64,000 nucleotides of DNA from positions 13,454,001 through 13,518,000 of the forward strand of contig CM075101.1 of assembly GCA_037576195.1 (NCBI GenBank), read 5' to 3'. Below, in pieces: positions 1 through 11,800 of the stretch (within the stretch, counting starts at the first letter, position 1; each line of letters opens with the position of its first letter). The position numbers were made by a program, and so were the translations under genes. The notes beneath the pieces are model-generated. The model had not been told where the DNA came from, ran no database searches, and saw only the letters and a program-made list of their open reading frames with translations. This DNA comes from Phytoseiulus persimilis. Taxonomy: Eukaryota > Arthropoda > Arachnida > Mesostigmata > Phytoseiidae.

Positions 1-717
1 GATCCGTACTTTGTGTCTGTGGGCGTACACGAATCGCAACTGGAGTCGGAGGGACGCTCCTCCCAGACGCGATGTTTGTCGCAACATCCGTTGTCGGTGA
101 GTGCCTCCCGCGTTCGAGAGATGGAATTCATCAGCTGCACTCGGAAGTTGGCTGCGGGGTAACAGCCGATTTTTCTCAAATCCGATTGTCAGGTTCGTGG
201 ACTCGGATGGATTCATATCGTGACTCCGGCGTGCTCGGTACCGACGCTCATGCGGCACCGTGGAGTGACAACCATAACCTACAGTCGGAGAGAGCCGTTC
301 AACGATACAACGTATCTGAACATGACGATCCGATTGAACGATGGTGAATTTCTGGATTTCGCTCATTATCATTCAATTTTCCCTCATCGTCACCCACCGG
401 CGTTCGAAATGGTTCCATTTCCGATGCTTTCGATCTGCTTGCAGGGGACTACTTCGTGACAGATAGACAATGTGAGTTTCTGATTTCATCTCGATCTCCT
501 GGAGACACTGATCGCGAGGAAAAAGCTCGCTGTTCGGATCATTTGAATTTGTTGCAGATGACGAGGTCTACACCAGCGAGCAGGTTCTGTCGCCGAACAC
601 GGCGGGTGGAGAGTGAATCTTCGCAGCGACGAGTATATCCCCCAGCTGTTGTCATGCAATATGAGATTTGTTGCTCCGCCTAACTACGATGTGTTCTCTG
701 CGACGACACCAGAATGA
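1..717 (+). CDS. 3' part of an unidentified gene entering from the left edge
   Basis: Three coding-like blocks connect in phase. Exon a (1-96) is open from base 1 and ends at GTGAGT. Exon b (193-343) follows a TTGTCAG acceptor and ends in phase 1 at GTGAAT; its translation contains GWIHIVTPACSVP and DTTYLNMTIRLND. Exon c (445-471) is a 27-nt microexon, phase 1 in and phase 1 out, encoding DYFVTDRQ. A fourth exon starts at 558 after TTTGTTGCAG (DEVYTSEQVLSPN), but its frame runs into a stop near 613. The next frame holds a segment reading LLSCNMRFVAPPNYDVF and stopping at 717, which loosely recalls a CUB domain. So either a further exon or a frameshift is needed at the end. I do not recognise the family; the 5' part lies outside the window. 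Confidence 0.35.
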
Positions 718-1720
718 TGCCGAGGTCTCGAAGAACAGGGGGAATGGAAGGAAGCAACGTAAGCTATCGATACCCCTTCCCCCTGAGTGACGGAGAGTAA
801 CCTGGATTCTGCAGATTCATAATAAAGAGATATGCAAGAAAGTTGAATCTTGTACTGGAGAGGCGACCGGCTTGCGGGGGATAATTCCTGAACATCTTCC
901 AACCAAACCGCAATCATCGCTGTGCCTGTGATGGTGCGAAGTTTCTGCCGACATCCGAAGATCATCCGAGTATAGTTCCGCTGTCTGAGTGGTTTATCCT
1001 ACCGTGGCAAACAAAAGTTTCGCTATTTCGAAGTTTTTGCGACCTCGTTCAATACGGAATCGTTCCTTCGTGAGACGTTCCCAGATCGACGGTGTCCGAA
1101 ACCATAAGCCGCATCCGCGAGCTTGGTGACAAGGCCGACCGCTCCTGACAAGCAATGAACCGCACCGCCAATGCGCCCCAGAATCGTATATTGATCAGAA
1201 AGAGACTCTTGTTGAAATTTCGGTCTTCTCTGCAAGAGATCGCTCGTGTTACTCGTGAGAATAGGTCCCAACGACTTCTGGAATGCCTCGAACATGCACG
1301 CATGGCCGCCGATCCTTTATGGAAAGAGTTGTCTCCAGCGATGGGAAGTCAGTCCCGATTAGACAGGCGAAGAATCGACAAAGTTACATATGTTATTTGA
1401 TTCTCTTACGCCCCGTCAGCCCGCCGTCCAATTCGACATCGACAGGATCCGAGATTTGTGATGGTTTTGGCCGGTGCTCCTGGCGGGACAGCTCTGATTT
1501 CCATGAAAAGAGATGTTTACCAAACGGCACACTTTGAAGGCGCACGTGCTTCCGTGGGCTCAATGGCACTTCCGCGGTGTGGGATGGACTTTCGGCGAGA
1601 CCCAGCACGCGCTCACCGAGCCAGATCAAGTCAGGACTGAGAGGCTCATTTCCTCACTTCGTCACGTCCTCTGAATAGCCCTCATACTTTTCCGACCAGT
1701 GCCCACGGATCATACTGATC
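718..1720. other. Gene-poor stretch, nothing recognised
   Basis: Only short overlapping open frames on both strands (under about 95 codons) are present. I found no recognisable domain, RNA gene or repeat structure in this interval. Confidence 0.5.
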
Positions 1721-1729
1721 GATAAACTT

Positions 1730-2360
1730 TGGGGCAAGTAGCCTGGGCCTCTCTCAGGAAAACCTGAGCTCTCTGGAGCGGTCGCTTGATCGGGGACTGG
1801 AAATTCATCGGTGAATGGGTTACGACCTATCGCAAGGCGGAACTTTGAGGAACGTTCGAGGCTTTATATCAAAGAGCATTTCAAAATCCCCTCACTGATA
1901 GCTCGCGAGAGCATTGGAATGAGAGGATCAATCTACGTCTGGATGATTCGCAGGCTCTCTTCATTTCCTGTCACCTTGGAGAGAGGCGGCCGTAAACTCG
2001 GATTTCCACCGCATTGTCTATGCCGAACGGCAAGAAGCCTCCTCACCTCGACGGTCCTGACCGAGAACTCATATTAGGCTGCTGAGATGATCTGTCTGGA
2101 AATCCTATCGAGGAAGATTTCACAACGCGCTGGTGATGGTAATTATTCGGAGCTCAATATCCTCGATCAATGGTACTCGAGTCGCATTGTCTGCAAGAAA
2201 CATCATAGGTCACCGGAAGTCAAATGGACCGAGGGGAACTTTTTCTTCTCCTTTCTTATGGCGACTGTCGCCAATCCCGCGCCCTAATATTTCAGAGCAG
2301 GCTTCAGCAAACGCTTGGGAAGCGCGACCGGTTGAGACCACGACAGCTACCTGATCTCAA
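1730..2360 (+). pseudogene. Decayed coding-like sequence, family unknown
   Basis: Plus-strand translation gives stretches with protein-like composition, interrupted by stops and frame changes. One reads LSQENLSSLERSLDRG near 1745-1810. In another frame GEWVTTYRKAEL precedes a stop, then EALYQRAFQNPLTDSS and NERINLRLDDSQALF near 1855-1990. A further piece, PPHLDGPDRELILGC, lies near 2040-2075. A short intron could explain one break but not all of them, so I favour a decayed gene or retroelement. No domain was recognised, and a gene with tiny exons is not excluded. Confidence 0.25.
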
Positions 2361-5300
2361 AAGTTGAAAATTTTGGTTTCAAATGAGCGGTCTCCGAGGA
2401 GGCTCTTTCTTTTGACTTCCCTCGGGACTGGTTCAAAGGGAACGGAGCTCCATTCAGGACGTCGAGTGCACTTGATCACGGGCTACTCGAGTGGTATTGA
2501 CCAAAATCTAATCTCTCCTCTAAGAAAAACAAACTTTCGCTCAAGTCCGGGCCGAGATTCTCCTGGAGGATACCATCCATTGATAGCGAAGTGATTCGTG
2601 TGCAACGCCAGACCAAGTCTTATGAGAGTGACACCCATGAGGCTGGATGGACCTCGAAGCTTCTTCCAAAACAGAAGATCTCATTCTGACTGCCATTCTC
2701 CCGAATTCCTCTCGCAGTTCAGATGCCGAGGAGGTGCGAAGTCCCGAGAGTCCTCCATCCGTTCAATTCGAGGCAAGCAATCCAATTTTCTTGGAAGACG
2801 CCTCTCGAAGACTCCAAAGAAAGTATTAAAGTGATTTTCCTCCTGTGTCAGCACCCAACAGTCTCTGCAAGGCGTGAGACATCGGCCTGGCCTACCGACT
2901 CAAGATAAGCGTCTGGTCAAGGTTTCACTGGCTCCCCAATGTTGAAGAATAGCTAAGTAGAATAGCGGAGGGCAGAGTCAGCATTCTGAGGAGTCACATC
3001 ACTGGGAAAAATGATAATACGGATTCTCGCCGGGGGGCCTCGCTGATATGCTGTCTGAGCCTTCCGGGTTCCTTCGTGGCCACTCCTCTGACTGTGTGAC
3101 AGGTATGTTCGAGGCAACCCCACGTAACGATAGAGGAGGAAGTGGCATTGTGTGATGGTGCGTGCTGCGAGATACTACGAGTTGGAGGCGCGGGGAGCTG
3201 CGAGTTAAGCAGCCCAATTACTTGGTTGAACACCCTTCGCGATTGTGAGACGATGCCAACGCTACTGAGGTCGAAGGATTCCTCTGATATGGACAGTTCG
3301 AGCTGAACGCAAATGCTCTGGGAGCGAGTTCTTTATGAGTGATGGCAGATTCCGCATCGGCTCGAGGATATTTCGCCCAGAAATCCGCCGCAACGTCCCT
3401 TCCTAATGAATGCAATTTCGGCTGGAATGCTCCTCACGATCAAAAGATCTACGACACACTGAATACCCACGATGTGGGATCCTGAGTTGTATTGTCTGGG
3501 CTCGTTTCGACCGCATTACCGTGACGCTCCCGACAATAGGTGAGTTTCGTGGTCGTGGTTGACAAGCTTGATCCTGGCAGGTCGGTCCCGTTCATCCATA
3601 TGCGAATCGCACGCTCGTGAGAACTGGTATGAGACGAGTGGACATCGCTCCATTCAGCACCTCATCTATCCTGCGTCGCAACGAGCTCTTGGAGCGGACC
3701 AATCACCGCAGACCCCACGGCTCTTCCGGTGGCGCACCACCAACGTTTCGAGAGAGCTTCCGGCTCGGTTGCGTGCTGAGAGCCTGATGTCAATTCATAC
3801 ATACATCTCGAAATATGACGGGATGACTCCGCTGGTGTCACAGCTGATTGAGCTTCTCGCTCCCATCTTTGAGAGTCGACAAGGGTTATGGAAAAGGAGC
3901 CAGACTCGACTAACCTCACTCTCGGACAGGGAAGTTCAGATGCTGAATCTCTACCCAGCTACTTCAGAACATATGCGAGTTTGCTCGCCTGTTCCGTCAG
4001 TGTTCCTTTCCACGCTTCAAGTACAGCCATGCCTGCCGACGAACATCTCTTCCGACTCGTGGCTACGACGAATCAACCGCGCTGCACCATCGCTCATGGA
4101 TAACGTATGCGCCATTTCTCGTGTCTCGTACCTATAAATAGAGCTTTCCTCCATAACGGCGTGCGCCATTTCGCTACTCCAGAGCTCGGAGGTACGGCTA
4201 GTGCAAGCCGAAAGTGCATTGAGTGGACGGAAAGCCGCAACCTTCCACGAGGGGCGGCGAACATGAATTCTGAAATAGGGGCCGGAATGACTGGGGGAGC
4301 GAATCGAACTGCCACATCCAATTTCGCGGCGAATGTGGAGGTGGTGCGCGGGAATTACCCTCGGCAAGCTCGTGTGAAGCAACCTTGCCAAGTCCTTCGT
4401 GGCACATGACACGACGAGAGGCGGACCAGCCGATCGAACTGATGAAGCGATACTTGGAGCATTTATTTCCGCAGCAGCCGCTGTTTTATCATCGCATTTT
4501 GGAGTCCCGAGGGATTCCGCGAAGACAAGAGGCTTTTGGGAAACCCACTCAGGCTGATGGATGAGGATTGAGTTGCAGCTCGATTCCTGATCCGTCCAGA
4601 CTCTGACTGGGTTGGAGGCGTACCGTTCGCTCGGTGAGCGACGTTGTAATGAGACTCGCCAGTGACAACCGACTGAGCCCGAGCGGGAACGTTAACCCGC
4701 AGCATAGCTGATCACGTCGTGGTCTCACGTCAGCATCGTCGTGCACTTGAGGAGCTGACAAAGTTTGGCTCCCTAGGCGAAAAACGGAGAGCGAGTGGTT
4801 TTTATTGGTTAGTGCCTCTCTCTCAACTCGGAGTATTCGCTGTGTGTTGATAAATAACCTCAGAAGCGATCCTCATTAGAAACTCCGGCTTGGCTCAACG
4901 AGAGGAGGGAAAAAAGGCCGCTTTGCTCGCTCGTTTGGTCTACTTGTGTGTCAAAGACACTTACAAAGATCCTTCCACTGCGTCCTCCTGCAATGTGTGA
5001 GTCTGAGAGCGTCCGAGTTCACTTAGAATCAGTTTGCTTCGCGGTGAGCAACGGGGATGAAACGGAGACTTTGACTCTGGATACGAATTTAGGCTGTCCA
5101 GCGCTTCTCAAAATAAATCTGTTCCCTCTTCGCCCCACATAGCGTTCGCTCATCTCGGTCTCGGCTTGGACCCACAGATGTTCGAGAACGGCTTTCCGAA
5201 GTGCTTAAAGCGCTCCTCTGCCATTTCTAGCTTACTAGATCACCGATGCCAGCCGCAGCGGATTCGCGATTGTCTCGCACGAATCCAAGTGCTCTTCCCT

Positions 5301-8290
5301 CCTCGTTAGTTCCCGTGTATGCATGGAGTCAAGAGAGCTGAATGTCAACTCCGGAGTCTCATCTCGATTCAGGGTCCTTTTCGCAAGTTGCTCGAGGAGC
5401 AGAACCGAAGCAAGAGAATCCCACACTGCGAGCGAGATGCACCTGTTGCTCAACTGAACCTCTGAAATGTTCTTCGGAAGCGAATCAAGATATGGCTCTT
5501 GACCGATGTCGCCAAAGACGGACATCATTTTTGGAACCTGTTCAGTGGGATACCAGCCCAGTATCCCGACTACCCGTTGTCCCGACAGCCAATCAGCGTG
5601 TCGGGTTGGCTGAGACCAATCAGCGGAAGCGCCCATTATCCCAAAGGTACCCTTCTACTCTATGCACGCCTCGTTTGAACTCAGTGAATGTTATACGCAG
5701 ACTCCGTAGGCAGCTATACGGCAATACATGACACATGAGAACTCTGTGCCACTGATCTCAATCGAGAATAGAACGACGACGCGGGCCCTGACGAGGAGCC
5801 TTCCGCCTCGTCGAGTTTTCCGCGCACAGTCAGCATCACGGTTAAAGCCGTACGTTCCTAGAGGGCTCATTTATTGGATACTCTCGAAACCATAAGCTAA
5901 GTTATGATTCTTCTCCTTGCGACAACTCACTGTCAGATGCAAGCAGCGCGATTCGGGCACTCCATCCGGGGGATTCAACCCGCTCCAGCACCTGGCGCAC
6001 TCAAGCTCACGCACACTGGCCTCGAGTATCTCTTTGACTCTTACGAAATTGATCATAGACCCTGTGTAGGTGATTTCGGTCTGCATAGAAGCTTCACCGG
6101 CTTCCCGTGAGTTCGGAATCGCGAGACGCGATGGCCGCCTCGCGATTAGCTGTTGGTATAGTGGCTGAGCAGCTTCAGCGGCATATTGGCAGATCCTATT
6201 TTGAGAAACGATCTCAACAGTTGGGTCAGCCGAAACGAACACTCATCTTCTCGACTCTGCCGGCCGGACAAGAGCGCGAGCTTATTGAGACGGTTCTGGG
6301 GTGCCCAATTTGTGCAGGGGACCGTTGAGATCGGAGAGGCTATCCCTCTCAATTCCGCCAAATCGACACTTCGGTACTAGTCCATGCTAATAGCGTTTCT
6401 CCTCTCGTTGAGATCATCGAGGAAACCAGATCGAGCGTTCCCCGGTATAATACGCTAACATGAACACAGGAATGAGGAACTGGAACAACAGGCGTCGCGA
6501 TTCGCGGTTGACTGCTCGGATGGTTTCGACGAGCGTTGACTCAAAGTGGAAGAACGAAAAGTTACGTGGAACGCACGGGGAATGTGATCCATGGTGGAAG
6601 TCCAGCATGACAACCTCTGGATCGAAACGAGGAGTGATTTTTCCCGGAATCGGCTCCACGGGAACGCCGTTGCGAGGTCTTCTTTGATGTGGCCACAGAC
6701 GACGTGATGAGCGTCTCTGACTCGCGCTCAGTACTTCCCACAGGTTTTTCCCGGTCACCAAGCCCCTGGAGCTTTGTAGCTGTCGAAGCCAGAGCAGCGA
6801 GTCCCTCTCACAGGATTACTGGATCTCCCTGAGTTTGAGAGAATCGAACAATGGGCTTTATCTCCTATGCCTGATTTTAACCGGGGAACTTTTCGAGGAG
6901 CTCATCGGGAAATTTCAGAGCTCGCCTGCAAAAAAGTCTGCTCGATTCCCGCCGCTTTCGGAGTTCATTTGTTCGTTCTCCAAGGACTTAGCAGCTTTGT
7001 CGCAAGAGCGAGGCGAGCTCTTGGGATCTGCATGTTCCGTCTGTTCGCGGGAGCGCACGTCTGTTTTTCGCAGTCAGGTCCCCGAACACTGGGTGGGCAC
7101 AGCAAGGTTTGCCAGTTCGCGGAGTATGTATATGCTCTTGCAAAAAGCCATTTTTTAATGAGGAGAGAAGAATCGTTCTTGTTTGACACGCTCTGTGGAC
7201 ACGAGAGCCTTTTGAGGATAACAACGACGGAACCTCCCGCTGGAAAAACTAGAGGGGAATCTTACCACCGGTGGAAATAAACACTGCGGGCTTAACAACG
7301 GTAGGTTTGCGGTTCGTTCAATGCCCGCCATTCTGGTTCCAGGAATCAGTCGTTGTTGGATGGAAGAGTTCTTGCGATGTTTTGGGGCAAGATACCTGCT
7401 GCATCTTGGCAATACGAATCGGGATCCTGCTCGCTTGGCTTCCTTGGCCAGGGGGTACCCTGCCTTTGCGGACAATCCTGACCGCGTCAACGGTCTTGAA
7501 GCAGCTCTACGCCTACATTAGCGACCGGTCATTCACTCGGATCAGATATTCGAAACGCATTTCATGTCAGAAAACAGATGCGTTTCCCGGGAGACACACC
7601 CCACCAATCGCCCCCCCGGAGTGATCGGTCGGTACGAGGCTTTCTCGCCATACCATGTCTCGATTCCATCCTGGGCCGCTACATGGTGGAGGACTCGGCA
7701 GGGAACAACCGACCAGTAAAGCAACATTTAGGAATTCGTCTCGTGCACGAGCACCTCGATCCATTTGCTTGTCTCAGAGCCCTTTCAAGCCGAGTGAGGC
7801 TAAAAATAGACTCGAACACCAACCATCTCTTTGCGACGTACTTTCCTCCGGACGGAGGGAGGGGAGTAGGAGGCCGACGATGGCACTAGCAGCAACCGTT
7901 ATAACGAGATATGGAATTAATCCCATGCAGTCAGTCCATGGGAGGAAAAAAGTTGTAGAGAGTAGTGTCCAAGCCTTGTGCCTAGCCCCCAGGCAGGAAA
8001 ACGTCTCGCATGCACGAAGCCAACCGATGGTGAAAGCGAAAACTCCGGAATGGAATCTCCCGTCCAATCCTGAGCCCTTCGCCTGGATTCGACGCATTAT
8101 TCCAGGAGCAAAAAATTGGATGAGTTCAAATAAGATTATCTATCCTACCCATCCATTGCTTGAGACGCCTCAGGAGGGTGCTGAAAACCCTGATGAATAA
8201 AATTCCGAATACCACCGGTGAACTCCGAAAACTGCAGTTCGCCGTGACCCGATCCATTTGAACGAAACGGAGTTTGCTCGCTGCTCACCG
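2361..8290. other. Gene-poor stretch with unassigned open frames
   Basis: Open frames of 100-192 codons occur on both strands: 3559-4137 plus, 4017-4412 minus, 5235-5636 minus, 5871-6242 minus, 6414-6761 minus, 7655-8200 plus. Some are moderately protein-like, for example the 5235-5636 minus frame, but none carries a domain I recognise. Frames of this length are expected a few times by chance in 64 kb at this base composition. I therefore do not call them genes; decayed transposon sequence is the most economical reading. Confidence 0.4.
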
Positions 8291-8295
8291 ACTTC

Positions 8296-8866
8296 TTGGT
8301 CGTTGCAAGTTATAGTGGAGACCGTTGGCCGTTACATCAGAATGTAACGACCATGAGAATCGGAGAGAACTCCGACTCCCCCCAAGGAGCCATCCATCAT
8401 GCAGTCCGCGCTCGGAAGAATGGCTTCGCTGTAATTAATACCAGACTCTTCACGGACGATTTGACTCCTTCAGCAGCCTGGTCAGACGACTCCTGGTCGA
8501 GCAACACTGACGTGCCTCGGGTCAGGTATTAGACGCCATATGTCGGAAACATGACTCTCACATCTCGAGGCAGACACGCTTGCGGATTTCCTCGTCCCCC
8601 GCCGTGTCCGCTCAACACATTCCGTTTGGACGGAGCGAATGGAACTGTTGATCCATGGATCACGCGGAAACGCATGGATACAGCTCGTCGACGCTGGCTG
8701 CACCCAAATGAATGCGCGCTCTCCAGCACGTGCGAGTTCCAGCCGCCTTCAGTGGTTTATGAGTGCTCGTCGGTCTGTTGCTTCTCAGTGTGTTGCACCG
8801 AGGGTTCGCAGACACATGAAACTATTAGGACGTCTCGGGCTCTCCGTGCGGAAGCACGCTGCATGA
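8296..8866 (+). mobile_element. Probable decayed BEL/Pao retrotransposon pol fragment
   Basis: The plus-strand frame ending near 8530 contains SPQGAIHHAV followed about 16 residues later by RLFTDDLTPSA. This has the spacing and flavour of the Pao reverse transcriptase block in which an SPF..N..IxxHL stretch precedes YVDDL and a short SA/GA motif; the catalytic YVDD appears here as FTDD. About 230 bases on, another frame (8639-8866) reads SARRSVASQC and then HMKLLGRLGLSVRKHA. That resembles the KSRVAP...PRLELLGALIGxRL segment downstream of Pao RT. Stops and frame changes separate the two, so any element is dead. The assignment rests on motif memory only. Confidence 0.35.
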
Positions 8867-8869
8867 GGC

Positions 8870-11800
8870 CGCATGCAACAAAGTTGTGAACCCACGGACC
8901 TCGCCCATTTGGAGAGTTACCAGAAGGAGTGTCACAGCCCTAGCGGGGACATTCTTACTGACCTGCCTGAGAGCCTGAAACGGGAGAAGCGGCTGATTTA
9001 GCTGCCGAGCCGAGACAGATTCAATTTTGAAGAATGCAAGAGTTTCGCGTAACACGATGTTCTGTCGATCGGGAACTGCTACGGCTAGGTCGTTCAAGCC
9101 TCCCTTCCGCTATTGAGAAAGTGTCGGGGAGACACAAAGTTCTCGTTATCCTCCTTCTGGTGAGCGGCCCCGAGATTCTTCGGCGGAGGCTTCGGCTCAT
9201 ACGTGGATTCCTCTCTGAGTTCTACTCCACGCCGGGAGACAAGCTCGTAGCCCGAAGCCTCTACCGTTCTCCCGGAAAGCGGGATGGTGTTCACTTCTCT
9301 AGCTGGAAAAGTGTGATGGCGCTGTTCCGTCATTCGGGATCGGAGGCCGTCGAGTAGAAGTCCGCTGCGGAGGTCGGAATCGCCGGAAGACTTCCCCCCG
9401 GATGAGAGTGGAGGGAGCAGAAGGTTGTCCCTCGGGTCCCAAAGATGGTCGTCAACGAGAGGCGCGGCGAGAGAAAAGTTCGCTGCGCTGATATCTAGGC
9501 CCCATCGTGTCAAATGAGCCCACAAGACCAATGCAAACATTCCAACAGGCATGTCCACTCGTCATCCATGGTGGAATCCCGCCCTAACTGAGGCTTTCGG
9601 CCCGCTCGACGAGTGCTCGCTTTTCGTTACGGGAGAGAAACTGCCCCCGAAGCTCGAAGATCTCAACGAAGATCGTTTTTCAAGAATTGAGTTGCTGGGA
9701 GCTCTCGTGTTTCTTTGCTCTCTATTTCCGTCCCTCGTTCCCAATGCTGCATGCATCTAACAATATTTGGACTGTTCGACGAGACGCCGAGAGCTTGAAG
9801 CTGCGATGCACGGCCTCTTGTTTCCTCAGCCGATTCGCCACCGCGTCTGAAACGGATCCGCACTTCCTCAAGTGCGCCGCAAGGTAATCAGACGGTTCAT
9901 TTCTCGCGTGTGTTCTCCAGAAAAGCGTTCCGATGACACAGTTAACGTCAGCGACAGATATTTTCTGCTCCTTTCCTTCGATCGGAGAGGGCGGGGCATC
10001 CGCCATTCCAGCCCCTGTTGACAAATTCCACGCGAGGCGGAAGTCCTCGACTGGCGAATCTTCTGTACCGACTGTTGGGTAATTATTGCCACATTCAGTG
10101 TGGCGTCCGCGGCATTGAATGTCCGGTCGGTCGGGCGATCGGCGGGTTGAGCGAAACGAAAAGAGAACGATGAGGCTTCCGTAGCATGCGGCCCGCGGCC
10201 GACCGTCGGTGAAGCAGGGGGAGACTTAGCTCCGAGTTGAATAATTGGTTTGACACTTCCCAGCCCCGAACCTTCCCAGATTTCGGTGGATCGAGGGTCC
10301 GCTCGTTCGCACTGATTACGTTCGCTGTGGAACGACTCCATCCCGCGAATTTCAAAAACAGCTGTGACTCGACTTGGCTCATCGATTTCCCCTGCCAGAG
10401 CGTTTCCCCGAGGTCGTGGATGTTTCTAAGCAACCGGGAGAATCGATGTCATCTTCCGTGTTCTGTCTCGCTGCGCTAGCGATCTTCCGCCCTATCGGCT
10501 CATTTGCGTACCGGCGCGGCAGCGACTTGACACCTTGTGCGAAGAAACGGGGAATATCGTGAGGAACGTTTCCAGACCTTTTCCCGTATCAACGACAGCG
10601 CTTCGAAGGCCGATCATGGGGAACAAACTCCGATGATCAACACTCGGTGATCACTGGCGTTCATGAGTCGCGATTCGCAGCGTGCGAGCCACTGGTTGCT
10701 TTCGACGCAAATTACGTGGTGACACTTCAGAGAGAACTTTTTGAGATGACAGACGGCGTTCGCGACAATCACATCGAGGATAGCAGATGTCAAGCACTGG
10801 GCTGCTCGATTCGAGTTGGCTGACAGTCGTGAGACATGTAGGCGAAAGCCAGCATTCACTGCTGCAGAACACGTATGCCGAGTCACGATGCTGACCGAGT
10901 AATGTTTGCACAGGATGGTTCGGTTCGGTAACATTCCGAGATCGTCCGCCGCATGATGACCACCGAGCTCTCCGCCCTATCCCATCACCTTTCCTCGTTC
11001 AATAAACGTTCGAAAAGTCAGCGTTTCATGCTTTCCATTTCTTCCCTTCAGATTATTTTTCTGCCGCTTCGAGTCCATCCCGCACTCCAAGATCTCCTGA
11101 ATCGCATTGCGCTACTTCGAAGCATCATCTGCTCACGAGCTGAATGAGATCCCGTCTTTGAAACGGCCTCCTCCGCGGCGACTCGTAGTGAAACCTCATG
11201 GGCCCTCTTGGATGGCGGATCTTGGACGAATAATAGTCGGTGACCGCCGTTTCCGGACGTGTTTATCGCATCTGTATGCACCAACGCTCAAATATAACCA
11301 CGCGGCTCCCGTGGCTGTGCAACACATTAGAACAATGGATGATCTCGTAAGAATTCTCGAGGAAGAGAGGAAGGGGGAGAGAGCTGGCCGAGCATTCACC
11401 TAGTTTGTTACAGACCACTTGTTGCGTTCCAGCATCAAAAACTTGATCTCCGACTCCCGAGCTTTTTCCATGCTAACGTCTATGGCCCTCATAGCAGCGA
11501 ACGCAGCATTTTCGAAACCCATGCGTTGAGAAATGACTCCGTCATTGCAGTTTGAAACTTCCACTTCTTTTCCTTGACTCTCCCTTCAGGGGTGAGGGGA
11601 ATTGTGGGAAACTTTCCCCGAACAAATCTTGAAACTAGAAAAGTTCACGAATCGATCTCTGAGGCGCTTCATCACATACCTTGTTTGCCGCCTTTCATGA
11701 TGGGGGTTGTTACAGTGCGCCAGGCTGTGGCTGTGGAGCTTACACCGGAAAAGCTGAGGGCCCGGCTGGTCTGCTGACTTTATCACACTCCACGATTGGA

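Noticed and set aside
3559-4137. 192-codon plus-strand open frame
   Set aside because: The composition is not protein-like, it overlaps other open frames and shows no motif. It is compatible with chance.
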